Shown: positions 17,011-26,900 of the stretch, in pieces
Position numbering within the stretch: the stretch's first letter is position 1
How the letters are laid out: each line of letters starts with the position of its first letter
Assembly (NCBI RefSeq): GCF_001949145.1
Contig: NW_019091364.1
Span: 4,053,964-4,095,941, forward strand
Length of the DNA: 41,978 nt
Direction: 5' to 3'
Origin: Acanthaster planci
Lineage: Eukaryota; Echinodermata; Asteroidea; Valvatida; Acanthasteridae
Program-made: the position numbers and the translations under genes
The notes under the pieces: model-generated
What the model was told of the DNA's origin: nothing
The model's database searches: none
Seen by the model: only the letters and a program-made list of their open reading frames with translations

Positions 17011-17226
17011 TTCGACATCTTGCGAGGGCAGTTTGGACAGGCACACTTGGTAGTGCATGCTCTGCTGCGCAAGGTCACCAACTGTAGTCAGATACGCCAA
17101 AATGATGGCAACCCCGTTTAGGATTTAGCATTGGACATGAGAAGGTGCCAAATAACCTTGTCCCGACTGGGATACAGTGCAGACATGAACAGTTCGGAGA
17201 ATCTACTTAAGGTTCAGCATCTCTTA
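17011..17226 (+). pseudogene. BEL/Pao gag core (DUF1759-like), with stop
   Basis: One frame reads FDILRGQFGQAHLVVHALL, then LRKVTNCSQIRQ, an in-frame TAG, then LALDMRRCQITLSRLGY. This is the pattern of the DUF1759 gag region of BEL/Pao elements (L...FG....V..A...L......I...D...L..L...L). The stop at about 17128 breaks it. Confidence 0.75.
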
Positions 17227-17228
17227 CC

Positions 17229-17828
17229 TTGACATCTACGAGCAGACTGGCCAAAGAAGGTACAGAAAACCATAGACTCGATACAAGAACCAAGTTTTTT
17301 TTACAGATGACAGAGTATGTCGAGCAGAAAAGCAAAATTGCCAGCAATTTGTTTGGGCAGAATAGTAGCAAGGTTTTCAGCTCAACCAGTTTCGGCCAGT
17401 CTTCACGCTCCAGTCCGAAGATTAAAACACCAAAGATGACGACACTGTCAACTAGTTTTGATGGCGAAGATTTTCAAGAAGCTAAAAAGATGAACAAACA
17501 GATCAAATGTCTATGCTGTTCTCAGCCACACAAGTTGTCCTTTACACAAAGGTCATATGATGAGCGCCGCCAGTTTGTTAGGGATAACAAAATGTGTGAC
17601 AACTGCTTCATTAAGTGGCATGTTGCCAGACGATGCAGACTCCGCTGTCATTGTGGAGTTGCAGGATGCACATTGAAGCATCAAACTCTCCTTCATCCCC
17701 CGAAAATGCCTGTTTCCAACAGGGAGGAGCAAAAGAGCTGTAACACTCCAGCAGAAATGAAGTCTGAAGCTGTAGGTACGTTTACTTCGACTGGGGAAGC
17801 AGTTGCCAGGTGTACAAGAAAAGCCTAG
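17229..17828 (+). pseudogene. BEL/Pao gag zinc-knuckle region
   Basis: 199-codon open frame. Residues from about position 95 read CLCCSQPHKL, then RRQFVRDNKMCDNCFIKWHV, ARRCRLRCHC and GCTLKHQTLLH. These are the Cys/His-rich zinc-binding motifs between gag and protease in BEL/Pao elements. The knuckles look intact even though the polyprotein is broken on both sides. Confidence 0.85.
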
Positions 17829-18171
17829 AGAGTGCCATTCTGTGACACCAAGGCAAGCTACCCTACAAGTATTGCCAGTGAAGGTCAGACACAGTGGCCG
17901 TGAAGTGAAGACCTGTGCTCTACTTAGCGAAGGCAGTGATATTTCGCTGTGTGACGAAGGATTAGCTGAGCAGCTTGGAATCATGGGTGAGAGGTTTAAC
18001 TTCTCCCTTAACACAGCTGGAGGAACAATCAAGTGTCATAGTATGGAAGTGAGCCTAAAGGTGAAGTCTACCCAAGGTGAAGAGGAGATGGACCTACCAA
18101 GGGTGAGGACAGTTCAAACCTTGCTAATAACTAGAAGTGTCTTCCCAAATGAGAAAGATGCTAGAAAATGA
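17803..18171 (+). pseudogene. BEL/Pao aspartic protease (DUF1758-like), active site altered
   Basis: The frame contains LPVKVRHSGREVKTCALL, then SEGSDISLC. BEL proteases have LLDxGSD/S here, with the Asp as catalytic residue. In this copy the Asp position is Ser, so the enzyme would be inactive. The downstream AEQLGI and TAGG segments fit the same family. Confidence 0.75.
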
Positions 18172-18557
18172 AAACATTTGGATGGAATTGAGTTTCCCCG
18201 CATAGTCGGAAGGCCAATTGAAATCCTAATTGGTGGATACATTCCTGAAGCATTCTGGGTGGTGGTTGAAAGGCTAGGAGGGCGTAGGGAACTTTTTGCT
18301 GTGCGGTCACTCGTTTGGATGGACACTTATTGGCCCTATATCAACCTCATTTCAGAAGGCAGCAGCTTTTAGAAGCCATCGTACCAAGTTGCAAGATGAC
18401 CAGGTGCTTCAGCAAGTCCAGAGATTTTGGGAGGTAGACTTAGGCGGGTCTATCATGGACAACAAGCGAGGTGACTAGGTTGAGGATCGCAGGGCAAGAG
18501 CCACCATGGAAGAATCAGTGAGGCTGGTTGAGGGGCAGTGTGAATAAATAGTCTGCC

Positions 18558-19184
18558 GTGGCGGAGTCAGGTTCTGAACTTATTTTGGACAATCGAGCGC
18601 TTGCCAAGACGAGGCTGAGTTCCCTGCAGAAGGATGATGACTTATGTCGGCAGTATAAGGAAACCATCGATGGTTACATCCAAAAGAAATATGCTAGGTC
18701 AATACCGGATGACGTTTCAGATGCCGAGACTGGGAAAAAGTGGTATGTACCACATCATCCTGTATTTCACCCCCAGAAGCAGGGGAAAATGAGAGCGGTA
18801 TTTGACTGTGCTGCAAGATTCAGAGGAACATCACTCAATGATAATCTCCTGCCAGACCCAGATTTCACAAATAACTTAGCCCGTGTGCTCAACCGTTTCC
18901 TTTGGGAAACAGACACAGAGGCCATGTTTTATCAGGTGCGGGTTCCCCAGAGAGATAGCAATGCCCTACAATTCCTGTGGTGGCCTGATCATGACTTGGC
19001 GAAGGATCCCAGTGACTTCCAGATGCTGGTCCACTTGTTTGGGGCAACGTCATCTCCCAGCTGTGAAGGGTTTGCTCTGAGGAAGACAGCCGAAGACCAT
19101 GGTGCTGATTACGGGGAGGCCACTACTGCAGCAGTATGTGACAATTTCTATGTTGACGACCATTCGGTGTCAGTAAAGCAGTGA
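18558..19184 (+). pseudogene. BEL/Pao reverse transcriptase fragment
   Basis: 208-codon frame with KKWYVPHHPVFHP, GKMRAVFDCAARFRGTSLND, TEAMFYQVRVP and DNFYVDDHSVSV. The first block and the catalytic YVDD box are characteristic of Pao-type RT. An in-frame loss of several residues before TEAMFYQV removes part of the first catalytic motif (usually ADIEAMF). Confidence 0.92.
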
Positions 19185-19319
19185 AGAAGCGGGTATCAGT
19201 TTTTTCAGCCAGCTCATTGATCTGCTAGGAAAGCGTGGCTTCCAGCTGAGGAAATGGATCAGCAACAACCGAGAGGTTCTGGCATTTATTCCAGTAGATC
19301 AGAGGGCATCAGCCGTGTT

Positions 19320-20126
19320 TGAATGGATTTAGATCACTTGCCTTTTGAGCGTACTCTAGGGATACATTGGAATGTAGAGTCTGACGCATTTGGATTCGTA
19401 ATGGTTCTGAAGGAAAGGCCTGCTACTTGCAGGGGTATCTTGTCGACTGTCAGCTAACCATTAGAGCCGCTCGGATTTCTCGTACTGTTCATCCTTGCAG
19501 CCAAGATCTTACTTCAGGATGTCTGCTGCAGAGGCCTGGGATGGAACGAGAAGGTTGAGGGGCAAGAATTTCTCTGGTGGACGCGGTGGTTGGACGAATT
19601 GCCAAGATTGGAGGCTCTTGCCATCGACAGGTGGGAGTTAGATGACACAGCAGTCAGTCAGCTGCTCTTCTTTTCAGGTGTCTCCGAGCTGGGATACGCA
19701 GCTGTGGCTTATCTGCGGACAGTGGATAGTACAGGAAGAACTATGTATTCTTTCATTAGGAGGAAGGTAATGCTGTGTCCCAAGAAGTCCACATCCATCC
19801 CACGATTGGAGCTAATAGCGGCTGTTCTCTCAGTTCAGCTTAGCAAGATAGGTCAAGAAGAGCTTAGATTTGTCATTACCGATGTCGTCTTCTCAACTGA
19901 CTCAACTTCAGTTCTGCAATACATAAGGAACGAGAATAGACGCTTTTGCACCTTTGTGGCAAATCGAGTTGCAAGAATTCAGCATGCCACTAATGAGTCA
20001 CAGTGGCGCTACTCTGACTTGAAGTCAAACCCAGCGGTTGAGGGATCCAGGGAAATTAGTGCCGACAAAATGATCAAAGAAGACAGCTGGCTGAAGGGGC
20101 CACAGTTCTTGATGTTGAATGGCTAA
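19320..20126 (+). pseudogene. BEL/Pao RT connection and RNase H
   Basis: After frame breaks at about 19330 and 19450, the reading ERTLGIHWNVESDAFGF gives the Pao (peptidase A17-like) region. The open frame at 19590-20126 carries SELGYAAVAYLRTVDSTGR, then SIPRLELIAAVLSVQL and VFSTDSTSVLQYIRNENRR, the RNase H motifs with catalytic Glu and Asp. Confidence 0.85.
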
Positions 20127-20140
20127 TTCATCCAGTTGTT

Positions 20141-21880
20141 TTGCAGGGGACTGTACAAGACCCTGGAGTCCAGCCAGTCAATGATGCACTTGAAAGGGAT
20201 CCCGAAGTCAAGAAAGTTGTGACCCAGGCAGCCTTAGTGTGTGAGAACGCAAAGATCAACGAATTCCTGGCCAAGTATTTGTCATGGAACCGACTACAGA
20301 GAGAGGTTGCTTGGCTCTTGCGTTCTGCTAACTACCTTCACATCAGGGGAAAGGCAATAGAAGAGACCCTGAAGCAAGGAGGTCTTATTGTGGAAGAGTA
20401 CTAGGCTGCAGAAAGAGGAATAATTAGGTACGTGCAGCGTCAAGCACTCCCCAGGGAAATAGATGCTCTTACCTCACGAAGCTAGGTTGTACTGTCAGCG
20501 AAAGGAAATCTAAGGGGGAAGTGTCCTCTCTTCCCAAGCTGAATCTTGTTTTGATGGGTGGTATCTTGAGTAGGCGGTCGCCTCAGAAATGTGCCAGATA
20601 ATATGGAGATGAAGCATCCAATTATTCTTCCTAGCAAACGCAAGGTGAAAGAGCTCATCATCATACACCATCGCTGAGGGAAAGGTTCTGGATCATCAGA
20701 GGTGGTGCAACCATTAGACATACCATTGGCATTTGGTTTGAGTGCAAGAAGAGGAATGCTCCGCTAAGACATCATGGCTGACCGAGCTGCTGCTAGAGAA
20801 CACCAGATGATCCACTGTTCACATCAGTGGGAGCTGACTACTTTGGGCCCACCTACGTGAAAGCAAGGCCGAAGTCGTGTTAAACGGTACGGGTGTGTCT
20901 TCACGTTTTTATAGATGCGTGTAGTCTACCTTGAAGTTGATCGTTCTCTCCACACTGATAGCTTCATCCATGCGCTTGGACGATTTATTGCAAGACGGAT
21001 CAAACCACAGATCACCATGAGTGACAACAGGACGAATTTTATATAACAGGTTTGCCCTTACCCAACGTATATTAATAAGCACTGTATGCTCAGTGCTTGT
21101 CCGAGAGCTTGTCCGAGAGCTTGCCTGTTGTATATAATTAACATCTCCCCAACGCAAAAAAAAAAAAAAAATAAAAAAAAAAAATACATCTTGAAAAGGA
21201 CGAATTTTATCAGGGAGAGTTAGAGCTGAGAGACAGTCTTGACGAGCTGAATCAGCAGAAGGTCAGTGACTTTCTACTGCAGCAAGCTATCAAGTGGCGG
21301 TTTAATCCTCCAGCAGCTAGCCATATGGGTGGTGCATGGGAGAAAATGATACGATCTGTACGCAACATCTTGAGGTGTCTGTTGACGAGCAAATGGTGTG
21401 CAATGAAGTTTTGCTTACCTTGATAGGGCAGAGGTTGAAGCCAATCTTAATGCAAGACCTGTTTTGATCCAGGTGACAATGAGCCTCTGACACCGAAGCA
21501 TTTGTTGGTGTTGAAGGGGTAGTCCTACCTTGCTTTCGGGTTTGTTCTAGAAGGAAGATGCATATGACCGTCGACGCTGGCGTCAAGCTCAGTATTTGGC
21601 TGACCAATTTTGTAGACGCTGGGTGCGTGAGTACCTGCCTTTGATGTAACTTCGTTAAAAGCTTGCCCAGCAAGAGCCAAATCTTCCAGTTGGAGATCTG
21701 GTCCTGGTGGCTGATGATAATGTGTCTCGCGGTCGTTGGCCTTTGGGAAGAATCAGCCAAACCTACCCAGACCATGAGGGCAATGTCCGCCAGGTGGAAG
21801 TTAAGACCGGTAACAGCTACTTGAGACGACCAATCAGCAAGCTGTTCCTTGTGGATAATGAAAAGAACTAAGGCTCAGTT
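20141..21880 (+). pseudogene. BEL/Pao integrase and DUF5641-like tail, broken
   Basis: Pieces in several frames: KHPIILPSKRKVKELIIIHH (zinc-binding lead-in, about 20610-20675), FTSVGADYFGPTYVKARP (first catalytic Asp, about 20819), ITMSDNRTNF (second Asp, about 21013), [20 protein letters not shown] (Glu, about 21306) and QVGDLVLVADDN-like then RGRWPLGRI (C-terminal domain, about 21690-21760). Stops, frameshifts and the insertion at 21043-21196 split it. Confidence 0.88.
21029..21210 (+). mobile_element. A-rich retroposed insert with 14-bp target duplication
   Basis: AGGACGAATTTTAT at 21029-21042 is repeated exactly at 21197-21210 and encloses 154 bp absent from the integrase reading frame. 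Near its 3' end the insert has a long A tract (about 21157-21184) followed by TACATCTTGAAA, and it contains a short internal direct repeat (CTTGTCCGAGAG, twice). The flanks and A tract indicate LINE-mediated retroposition, most likely of a SINE. The 12 bases after the A tract are unusual. Confidence 0.75.
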
Positions 21881-22040
21881 TTCAAGCTGGGTCAGGACGT
21901 TGCATGAGTTCTTGGAAATCAACATTCAATTGGGACTGGGAATGTAACGTCGACCTGCCAGACTTGTTATTACTATAATTTGTATAGGGCGCCCACATAT
22001 TTTGTTCATTCACAAGATTTGGGTCAAAGGGTCGCGCATG

Positions 22041-22388
22041 TTATGGGTGAACCCTGGTAATTAGGCCAGAAATATGTCCGCCGAGCNNNNNNNNNNNNNN
22101 NNNNNNNNNNNNNNNNNNNNNNNNNNNNNNNNNNNNNNNNNNNNNNNNNNNNNNNNNNNNNNNNNNNNNNNNNNNNNNNNNNNNNNNNNNNNNNNNNNNN
22201 NNNNNNNNNNNNNNNNNNNNNNNNNNNNNNNNNNNNNNNNNNNNNNNNNNNNNNNNNNNNNNNNNNNNNNNNNNNNNNNNNNNNNNNNNNNNNNNNNNNN
22301 NNNNNNNNNNNNNNNNNNNNNNNNNNNNNNNNNNNNNNNATTTATCACTGCTGTCTATGGGAATTTATTTGTAGTGGTGCACCCTTAT
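22041..22388. mobile_element. TIR (MITE-like) element nested in the 3' LTR
   Basis: The 5' LTR reads CATG-TTGT-ACTTTCATG at this place. The 3' LTR reads CATG-TTAT, then 340 bases, then TTAT-ACTTTCATG. The insert starts GGGTGAACC and ends GGTGCACCC, an imperfect inverted repeat. A 4-bp TTAT duplication with short TIRs suggests a DNA transposon. 253 of the 340 bases are the N gap, so the size and content are unknown. Confidence 0.65.
22087..22339. other. Assembly gap (253 N)
   Basis: Unknown bases inside the nested TIR element. Any reading frame through this run is meaningless. Confidence 1.
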
Positions 22389-22807
22389 ACTTTCATGTCA
22401 TTGTCAAAAAAGGATAACCTGAAATTCCAGAAACAGGTGTAATTTCCCCCCCCCCAAGACTCGACACAATCGGTATGTATTAGGTCTACATTGCTATAAA
22501 ATATAAACCTTGAAGAGTTCAATATTTTTTTAATTCATTCATCAGGGTTTGTTTTAAAACTGATCTAACAAAAAGTCACAAGACTAACAATGTCTGATTT
22601 ACAACACAAATGAATAAAAAGTTATAACATGAAGATTACATCCAATCGACAAAAAGAGAGTTATTATAAAGATATTTATAAGACAGACTGGAAATTTTAA
22701 TAAATACAGGAACGGTAAACAATAATACCAAATTAAAACACAGACACAAATTTGTAGACAAGTACCTGCGTTCAGTAACGTAGGCTTGAATGGAATCGGA
22801 AAATTGC

Positions 22808-23116
22808 TTACATCGCTGAGTCCTTAACTTGAACAGGGAGTATCGAGCAGATGGAATTGCCTAAGATTGCGACCAGAAAAGACTTTCCAAATCGCATAAT
22901 CAGTAGATTGCGTCTAGCAGCAAGAGTCTGGACATTGTAATTACTCAGAAGATCGGCAACAGAATGAGGATAGGCTATTAGGTGGAGTGCTCGTTTCTGC
23001 ACACGTTCAATATTAAGAGATTGAGCCTTAGAAATACCGGATAACCAGACAACTGCCCCGAATTCAAGGATTGGGAGAATATACATTTTGTAAAAAGAAA
23101 TAAATCCTAACAGCAA
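22808..23116 (-). pseudogene. LINE reverse transcriptase C-terminal fragment
   Basis: The minus-strand frame reads FYKMYILPILEFGAVVWLSG, then ERVQKRALHLI, the usual C-terminal segment of LINE polymerases (Y...+LP.LEY...VW......IE..Q+RA...I). The 200 bases between this and the RT core are degraded. Confidence 0.85.
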
Positions 23117-23322
23117 CTCGATTTTTCTTTAGTCTACTCAAGATAAAAAGCTGTCTAGAGGCATTCGTGATGATACACCGCACCTGCTGGTCTCATCTGA
23201 GGTCATTTTTTAATTGTGACACCAAGGAGTTTCATCGACGGGACAATCAGAAATTGACTTCCTTTAATGGTTAACCTGGGAAGAGCGCGGGGGGGGGTTG
23301 ACGAAAACAGGACTTACTAGGA

Positions 23323-23734
23323 TTGGGTTACATATCGTTAAATATACACCAATCAGCGAGAGAGTCAATATGGGTCTGCAAGGTGGATTGCTCTCTACTA
23401 GCAATGATGTCAAGAATTGTATGGTCATCCACATATTTCCAACGGTTGTCTAAAATACATGCGGCATCATTAACAAGTGACAAGAAAATAATAGGACCAA
23501 GCTCAGTCCCTTGTGGTACACCAAAAGTGAGACTAACTTCACTCGATAAAGCTCCAAAGTAACGAAGAGTTTGGGATCGATTTGTAAAAAACCTATAAAT
23601 CAAAATTGATCAATCAACACCAAGCTGGATAAGCTTATCGATAACAACAGTGTGGTTCACACGGTTGAAAGCCTTGTCAAAGTCGATTGAGCACAAATTC
23701 ATAAACTTTCCATATTTATCGAAATCCTTATAAA
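23323..23734 (-). pseudogene. LINE reverse transcriptase core fragment
   Basis: On the minus strand, in order: DFDKAFNRVNHTVV (catalytic Asp motif), a stop, YRFFTNRSQTLRYFGALSS, FGVPQGTELGPIIF and KYVDDHTI (catalytic Asp-Asp box). This is the motif order of LINE reverse transcriptases of the CR1/L2/Jockey type. Stops and the 5' truncation make it non-functional. Confidence 0.88.
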
Positions 23735-23978
23735 TTCAAGTAAATTTGGGGCATTTGGCGAGGTTAAGGGTGTAAATTGGGTTGAAAATTTGGACAATTT
23801 ACTTAAATTGGTTTATTACAGTGCACCACACAATTGCCACACATTGTTAGACAACCGCTACAGTTCGTGAGACAGCAGTACACCTTTTGACAGTGTTCAT
23901 GGCCTCGATTAGAAGTGGAGAAATAAAAAGAGAGTTCAGATAAACAGTTTGGACAGCCTTTCTCCCATGTATGCTACA

Positions 23979-23983
23979 GGCAT
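23979..23983. repeat. Target-site duplication GGCAT, right side
   Basis: Matches 15738-15742 and directly follows the CA end of the 3' LTR. Confidence 0.75.
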
Positions 23984-26900
23984 TATCAAATGTTAATACA
24001 CACTTCCAAGTTGCACGCTGTTAAAAAAAGGGAGACTGTTTGGGGTTGCTCGCTCTTGGGAATGACAGCGTCAAAGCGTCACATACAATTTCAGCTTGGT
24101 CTGTCACCCAGGCGTACCATAACATATCTGGAATGAACAATGAAATGGGGAAGTTTGCTTGAGACTAAAACATTTCGAGCTCTTTGTTTAAAAGGGAGCC
24201 TTTTAAAACTACTATATATAATCTTTTCATTTTGTAAATGTGTATGGAACTGATAAAAACTGATAAAACACGTAGAGTCATTATCTTACACTACCTCTTT
24301 CAATAATATGTGACAAGACAATTGACAAAAAAGTACACGAAGATCCCTCCAGGCAGGCGTCTTTATTACAGGTGTGAATTGTCCGAGGTAGAAAACATTC
24401 ATCAGACAGATGGCTTCAAGCCTATCTCCCTTGAGATAGCTGGTCATATTGGTGCCATTAATTCCGCGGATGAACTGGGTGTGTAACCATGTTTCTAGTC
24501 GAATATACGAGTGGCTTTACTCTTACTATCACATTTCACAAGAGCTTGTGTTTTCAACTGAACGACAGCATGCCAGATGGGGATATTCTCCCAACCGATT
24601 TCACGAAAGAAAGACATACAAAATTGAATGTAAATCGTACAGTACCTAAAAAAACGAAAGTCCCAAATACGGAGAATCCATCCCGTTTTACATACTTCTG
24701 ACAGGCACCCCTTCAACTGAAGCCGTCTGTTGCAGGTGTTACGATTCACGGGGAAATCTCATCAAGCTTCGACGCCTTTAGCTAGCAATTCCAGCTTCCC
24801 GAATTCAGCTCCACCAGACCTCACAAATACCGTGGATCTGGGGGCTTGGTCCTTTAAATATCAAATGTAGCATTTTTTTTTATTTATTTTCATTTTTTTG
24901 CATGTGATTAGTTTCAGACTCTTGACTGCGTATTTTAATAGTAGTCTCGGTGAAAAAGACGCCCACGAGTGTCAAACATGATATTACAAGACCGCAGTGC
25001 TCTAAGCGGTATTAATTTGCTGTTTTTCGCCAGAATGGAACATACGGTTAAACGTCAAGGGACGGCTCAGAGTGGAATTGTATATACTAAAACACTGGCA
25101 ACGCACGGGTACCAGCGATACCAAGCGCTGCAGGAAACATCGGTCAATGAAGTCTCTGGGTAGCTTGCAGAACGGGACAGAGAAGAGGTTTTTCTACAAA
25201 GAAGAATACGACCGTAAAAACATCAGTTTTTCGAATAATATCAGGGAGTTCAAGGGGTGACATTGCCTTTTTTGCTACAGACGTCTCAATTGTGTTGGTC
25301 TAATATCCTTGGACAAATTATGTTTGGTTTGCCTGTAACTATACTTTTTAGGCTTGGCTCTAAAAATGCTTCCCCAGCAAAAATCCGGCGGTAAGTAATC
25401 AGCAGATTGTTTTGCTATGGGGGAAAAAAAATTCAACAAACCGACCGCTGGCGTACAACAGTTGTATAGGCTGGTCTATTTAGTGTAAATTCTTTTCAAC
25501 ATCAGACATGTGATTAGCAACCGTTTTGAATCTGCATGTCTTTATTGAAGTACAAATAATAATTTAGGATTTACCTGAAAGATTGCGCAGCACGTGTATG
25601 GTCTCTGGAATGGTGGGTTTACTTGAGCCCCAAGCTGGACCAAGAGAGGGTGCAACCTTCCTAGCAGTGGGGGCTCTTTGGGTCAGAACTGCACTACGCT
25701 GGTTCACGTACGATCATGAAATCCACGCGTTACAGTCGCATAGCTACTCGCAAAATGAACAGGCCCGACCAACCTGGCTCTGTTCAATTGGTGAGAAGGT
25801 GCTTCTGCTCAAAACGGATGCTCGCCATACAACATGGTTCTGTATGAAATCAGAATGGGCGTGGACCACCAATCGAACTGGATAGTTCCCGTCAGCAGAT
25901 GTAGAGGTTCAGTGGCCTACTCAGCCAAGCAAGATACACGTCGCTGACGCTGTTCAATGAGCACTCAATCTGCGGCAAGAACTAGTTTCCTTCATGATTA
26001 CTGCCAGGGTGGATTATAACGTGCGGAATATTAGACCGCCGTTAACGCTGTACGGAAAGGCGTCTGCGGGCGGGGGGGGGTGGACTCCCGCCTCGTACCC
26101 CTGCCCCGGAGGAGACGGCATTTACACGCTAATGCAGTCGTCGACATGGCGGATTACTGCAATTTAAGATGGCATCGTTGATAAAGGAGACACCTAGAGG
26201 CGAGCAGAGTGCCCAGACGTTTTTTTTATTTCCATCTGCCTTATTCACTATCACTACCTCGTCTTCTCCTGTGCTGTCGGCTTATGGGGCAGTGTCCTGG
26301 TACAATCTTTATGTAGCCACGATTGTGTCGTGCTGTACGTTGTGGTATTTCGGAGGCGTATAAGCTGTTCAATCTTCTTTGCTGCTCTAGATCGATGAAA
26401 TCAAACAATGGTAGTGGACTTGTAATTTTGTTCCATATAAAAATCGTATTTAGTGATGAAATTTGAGAATCAGTTGTCAAAACTCTTAATTTGGTCGTGG
26501 GGAAGAGGACAATAAGCTTTGAAAGTCGCATTAAAATAGAAAATAATCCACAAAGCCACATTACCTTTTTTTGTTTTCAGCAATCAACATCATACATTCA
26601 CCCATGTCAAATCTTACATACAGGAACAAGCCACACGAGATAATCTGTATAAATAATCTTCATTTCATTCTCCAAATCCTTTTTTTTTCTGGGAGTAAAG
26701 CTTTGAGTAAAGCTCCATTAAGCTTCAAAAGCGAAGAAAATAGTATGAACTTAAGTATACATGACAACAAATTTATGCTGTTAGTATTTGTATTTGCGCC
26801 CCCCCCCCCCGAAAGACGTTCTAGAATCGCGCCAAACGAAATAAAAAACAAATCTTAAATTAAGTACGGCATAAGTTCGGCCTCTGAAACAATTACGAGC

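Larger units (their letters stand above)
22518..23739 (-). mobile_element. 5'-truncated LINE, antisense, nested in the 3' LTR
   Basis: TTCAA at 22518-22522 is repeated at 23735-23739 and encloses 1,212 bp that interrupt LTR sequence continuous in the 5' copy. The minus strand encodes pieces of a non-LTR reverse transcriptase. Its 3' end (left side here) carries GATGAATGAATT followed by A-rich sequence, so the tail may be a TGAA microsatellite as in L2-type LINEs; that class assignment is tentative. Confidence 0.85.
15743..23978 (+). mobile_element. BEL/Pao LTR retrotransposon, degenerate, with three nested insertions
   Basis: The order LTR, gag (DUF1759-like), zinc knuckles, aspartic protease (DUF1758-like), Pao reverse transcriptase, RNase H, integrase with a DUF5641-like tail, LTR is that of BEL/Pao elements. 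All coding parts carry stops and frameshifts, so it cannot move on its own. The LTRs are flanked by GGCAT. The 3' LTR starts with TG and ends with CA; the first base of the 5' LTR has mutated (GG). The polypurine stretch GGGACTGGGAA precedes the 3' LTR. Removing the three insertions at 21043-21210, 22045-22388 and 22523-23739 would leave an element of about 6.5 kb. Confidence 0.92.
21943..23978 (+). repeat. 3' LTR of the BEL/Pao element, split by two insertions
   Basis: LTR sequence is found at 21943-22044, 22389-22522 and 23740-23978. It begins TGTAACGTCGAC and ends ATGCTACA. The interruptions are a TIR element at 22045-22384 and a LINE at 22523-23734. Confidence 0.85.

Noticed and set aside
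21317-21775. 152-codon minus frame
   Set aside because: Antisense to the BEL integrase C-terminal region, which is recognisable on the plus strand.
22061-22442. Open frames on both strands across the N run
   Set aside because: They are open only because unknown bases cannot be stops.
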